64,000 nt of DNA from Scheffersomyces stipitis CBS 6054. Lineage: Eukaryota > Ascomycota > Pichiomycetes > Serinales > Debaryomycetaceae. The position numbers and the translations under genes were made by a program. The notes under the pieces are model-generated. The model saw only the letters and a program-made list of their open reading frames with translations, made no database searches and was not told where the DNA came from. Positions 63,715-64,000 of the stretch are shown piece by piece (positions within the stretch are counted from its first letter, which is position 1; each line of letters starts with the position of its first letter). The DNA lies in contig NC_009042.1 in the NCBI RefSeq assembly GCF_000209165.1, forward strand, positions 1,240,001 through 1,304,000, written 5' to 3'.

Positions 63715-64000
63715 GCTGTTGGTTTGATAACCAGTTTGAACAAAAACGATTCAGAAGTGATTTAAATTTTATAAAACGTCACGGCTAGGAGTTAACCTGA
63801 TTATTCAAATTTGTTCGCCTTCTATTCATTCAAAAAGTTCCATAATCTCAATATGGTTCTGTTTCTGATTCTGTTCAGCTCACGTTTCTTACGCATCTGT
63901 GCCATCAAGACTTGTCTTATGCATAATCGGCTAGATTCGATGCTTTGGCATCTAAAACTCATCTGTGTACTATAATATTATAATTAACGTTTCTAGAGAA

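Overview
The window is nuclear chromosomal DNA from an ascomycete yeast, very probably a member of the CTG-Ser1 clade (Debaryomyces/Scheffersomyces/Candida relatives). Genes are compact and intronless as far as I can see, nearly all products match Saccharomyces cerevisiae families, leucine is encoded mainly by TTG/CTT/CTC with CTG almost absent, and at two conserved sites an in-frame CTG falls where relatives carry serine. The exact species is not proven; Scheffersomyces-like is my guess. Protein lengths below count CTG as one residue whatever its meaning.

Layout. 1-4 kb: 3' end of ERG4 (cut by the window edge), convergent SCL1, then HOS2 divergent from SCL1. 4-12 kb: an ELM1/SAK1-type kinase, a 3.3-kb gap that seems to hold a long ATG-poor leader, then MIH1. 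12-16 kb: peroxisomal FOX2. 16-23 kb: a looser stretch with three unrecognised proteins (503, 173 and 139 aa), many short tandem repeats, and AIM11. 24-28 kb: eisosome protein EIS1 divergent from CSE4 (CENP-A) across 2.1 kb. 30-39 kb: an unknown two-TM protein, ARP9, CDC9 (DNA ligase I with mitochondrial and nuclear starts) and a glycerol-3-phosphate acyltransferase. 40-48 kb: a PPxY membrane protein, the peroxisome inheritance receptor INP2 and the INO80 ATPase. 50-58 kb: TMH11, a possible 71-aa protein, RPS3 and ADE6. 58-64 kb: a UPF0390 protein whose stop codon overlaps the start of a second ORF (TAATG), FMP42-like transporter, a Lys/Thr/Glu-rich membrane protein and RPB8.

There is no operon-like functional cluster in the bacterial sense. 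Themes recur by chance or selection: chromatin (HOS2, CSE4, ARP9, INO80), cell cycle and replication (kinase, MIH1, CDC9), and peroxisomes (FOX2, INP2). I found no confident tRNA, rRNA, CRISPR or intact transposon.

The observations most worth following are translational and promoter-level: (1) the TAATG-linked ORF pair at 58406-58962 behind a PAC motif; (2) two more genes whose upstream ORF stop codon overlaps the main ATG (16617 and 41240); (3) MluI boxes in CDC9 placed correctly for the nuclear isoform but almost on top of the mitochondrial start; (4) long ATG-depleted leaders for MIH1 and INP2; (5) tRNA-like Pol III boxes after the kinase gene.
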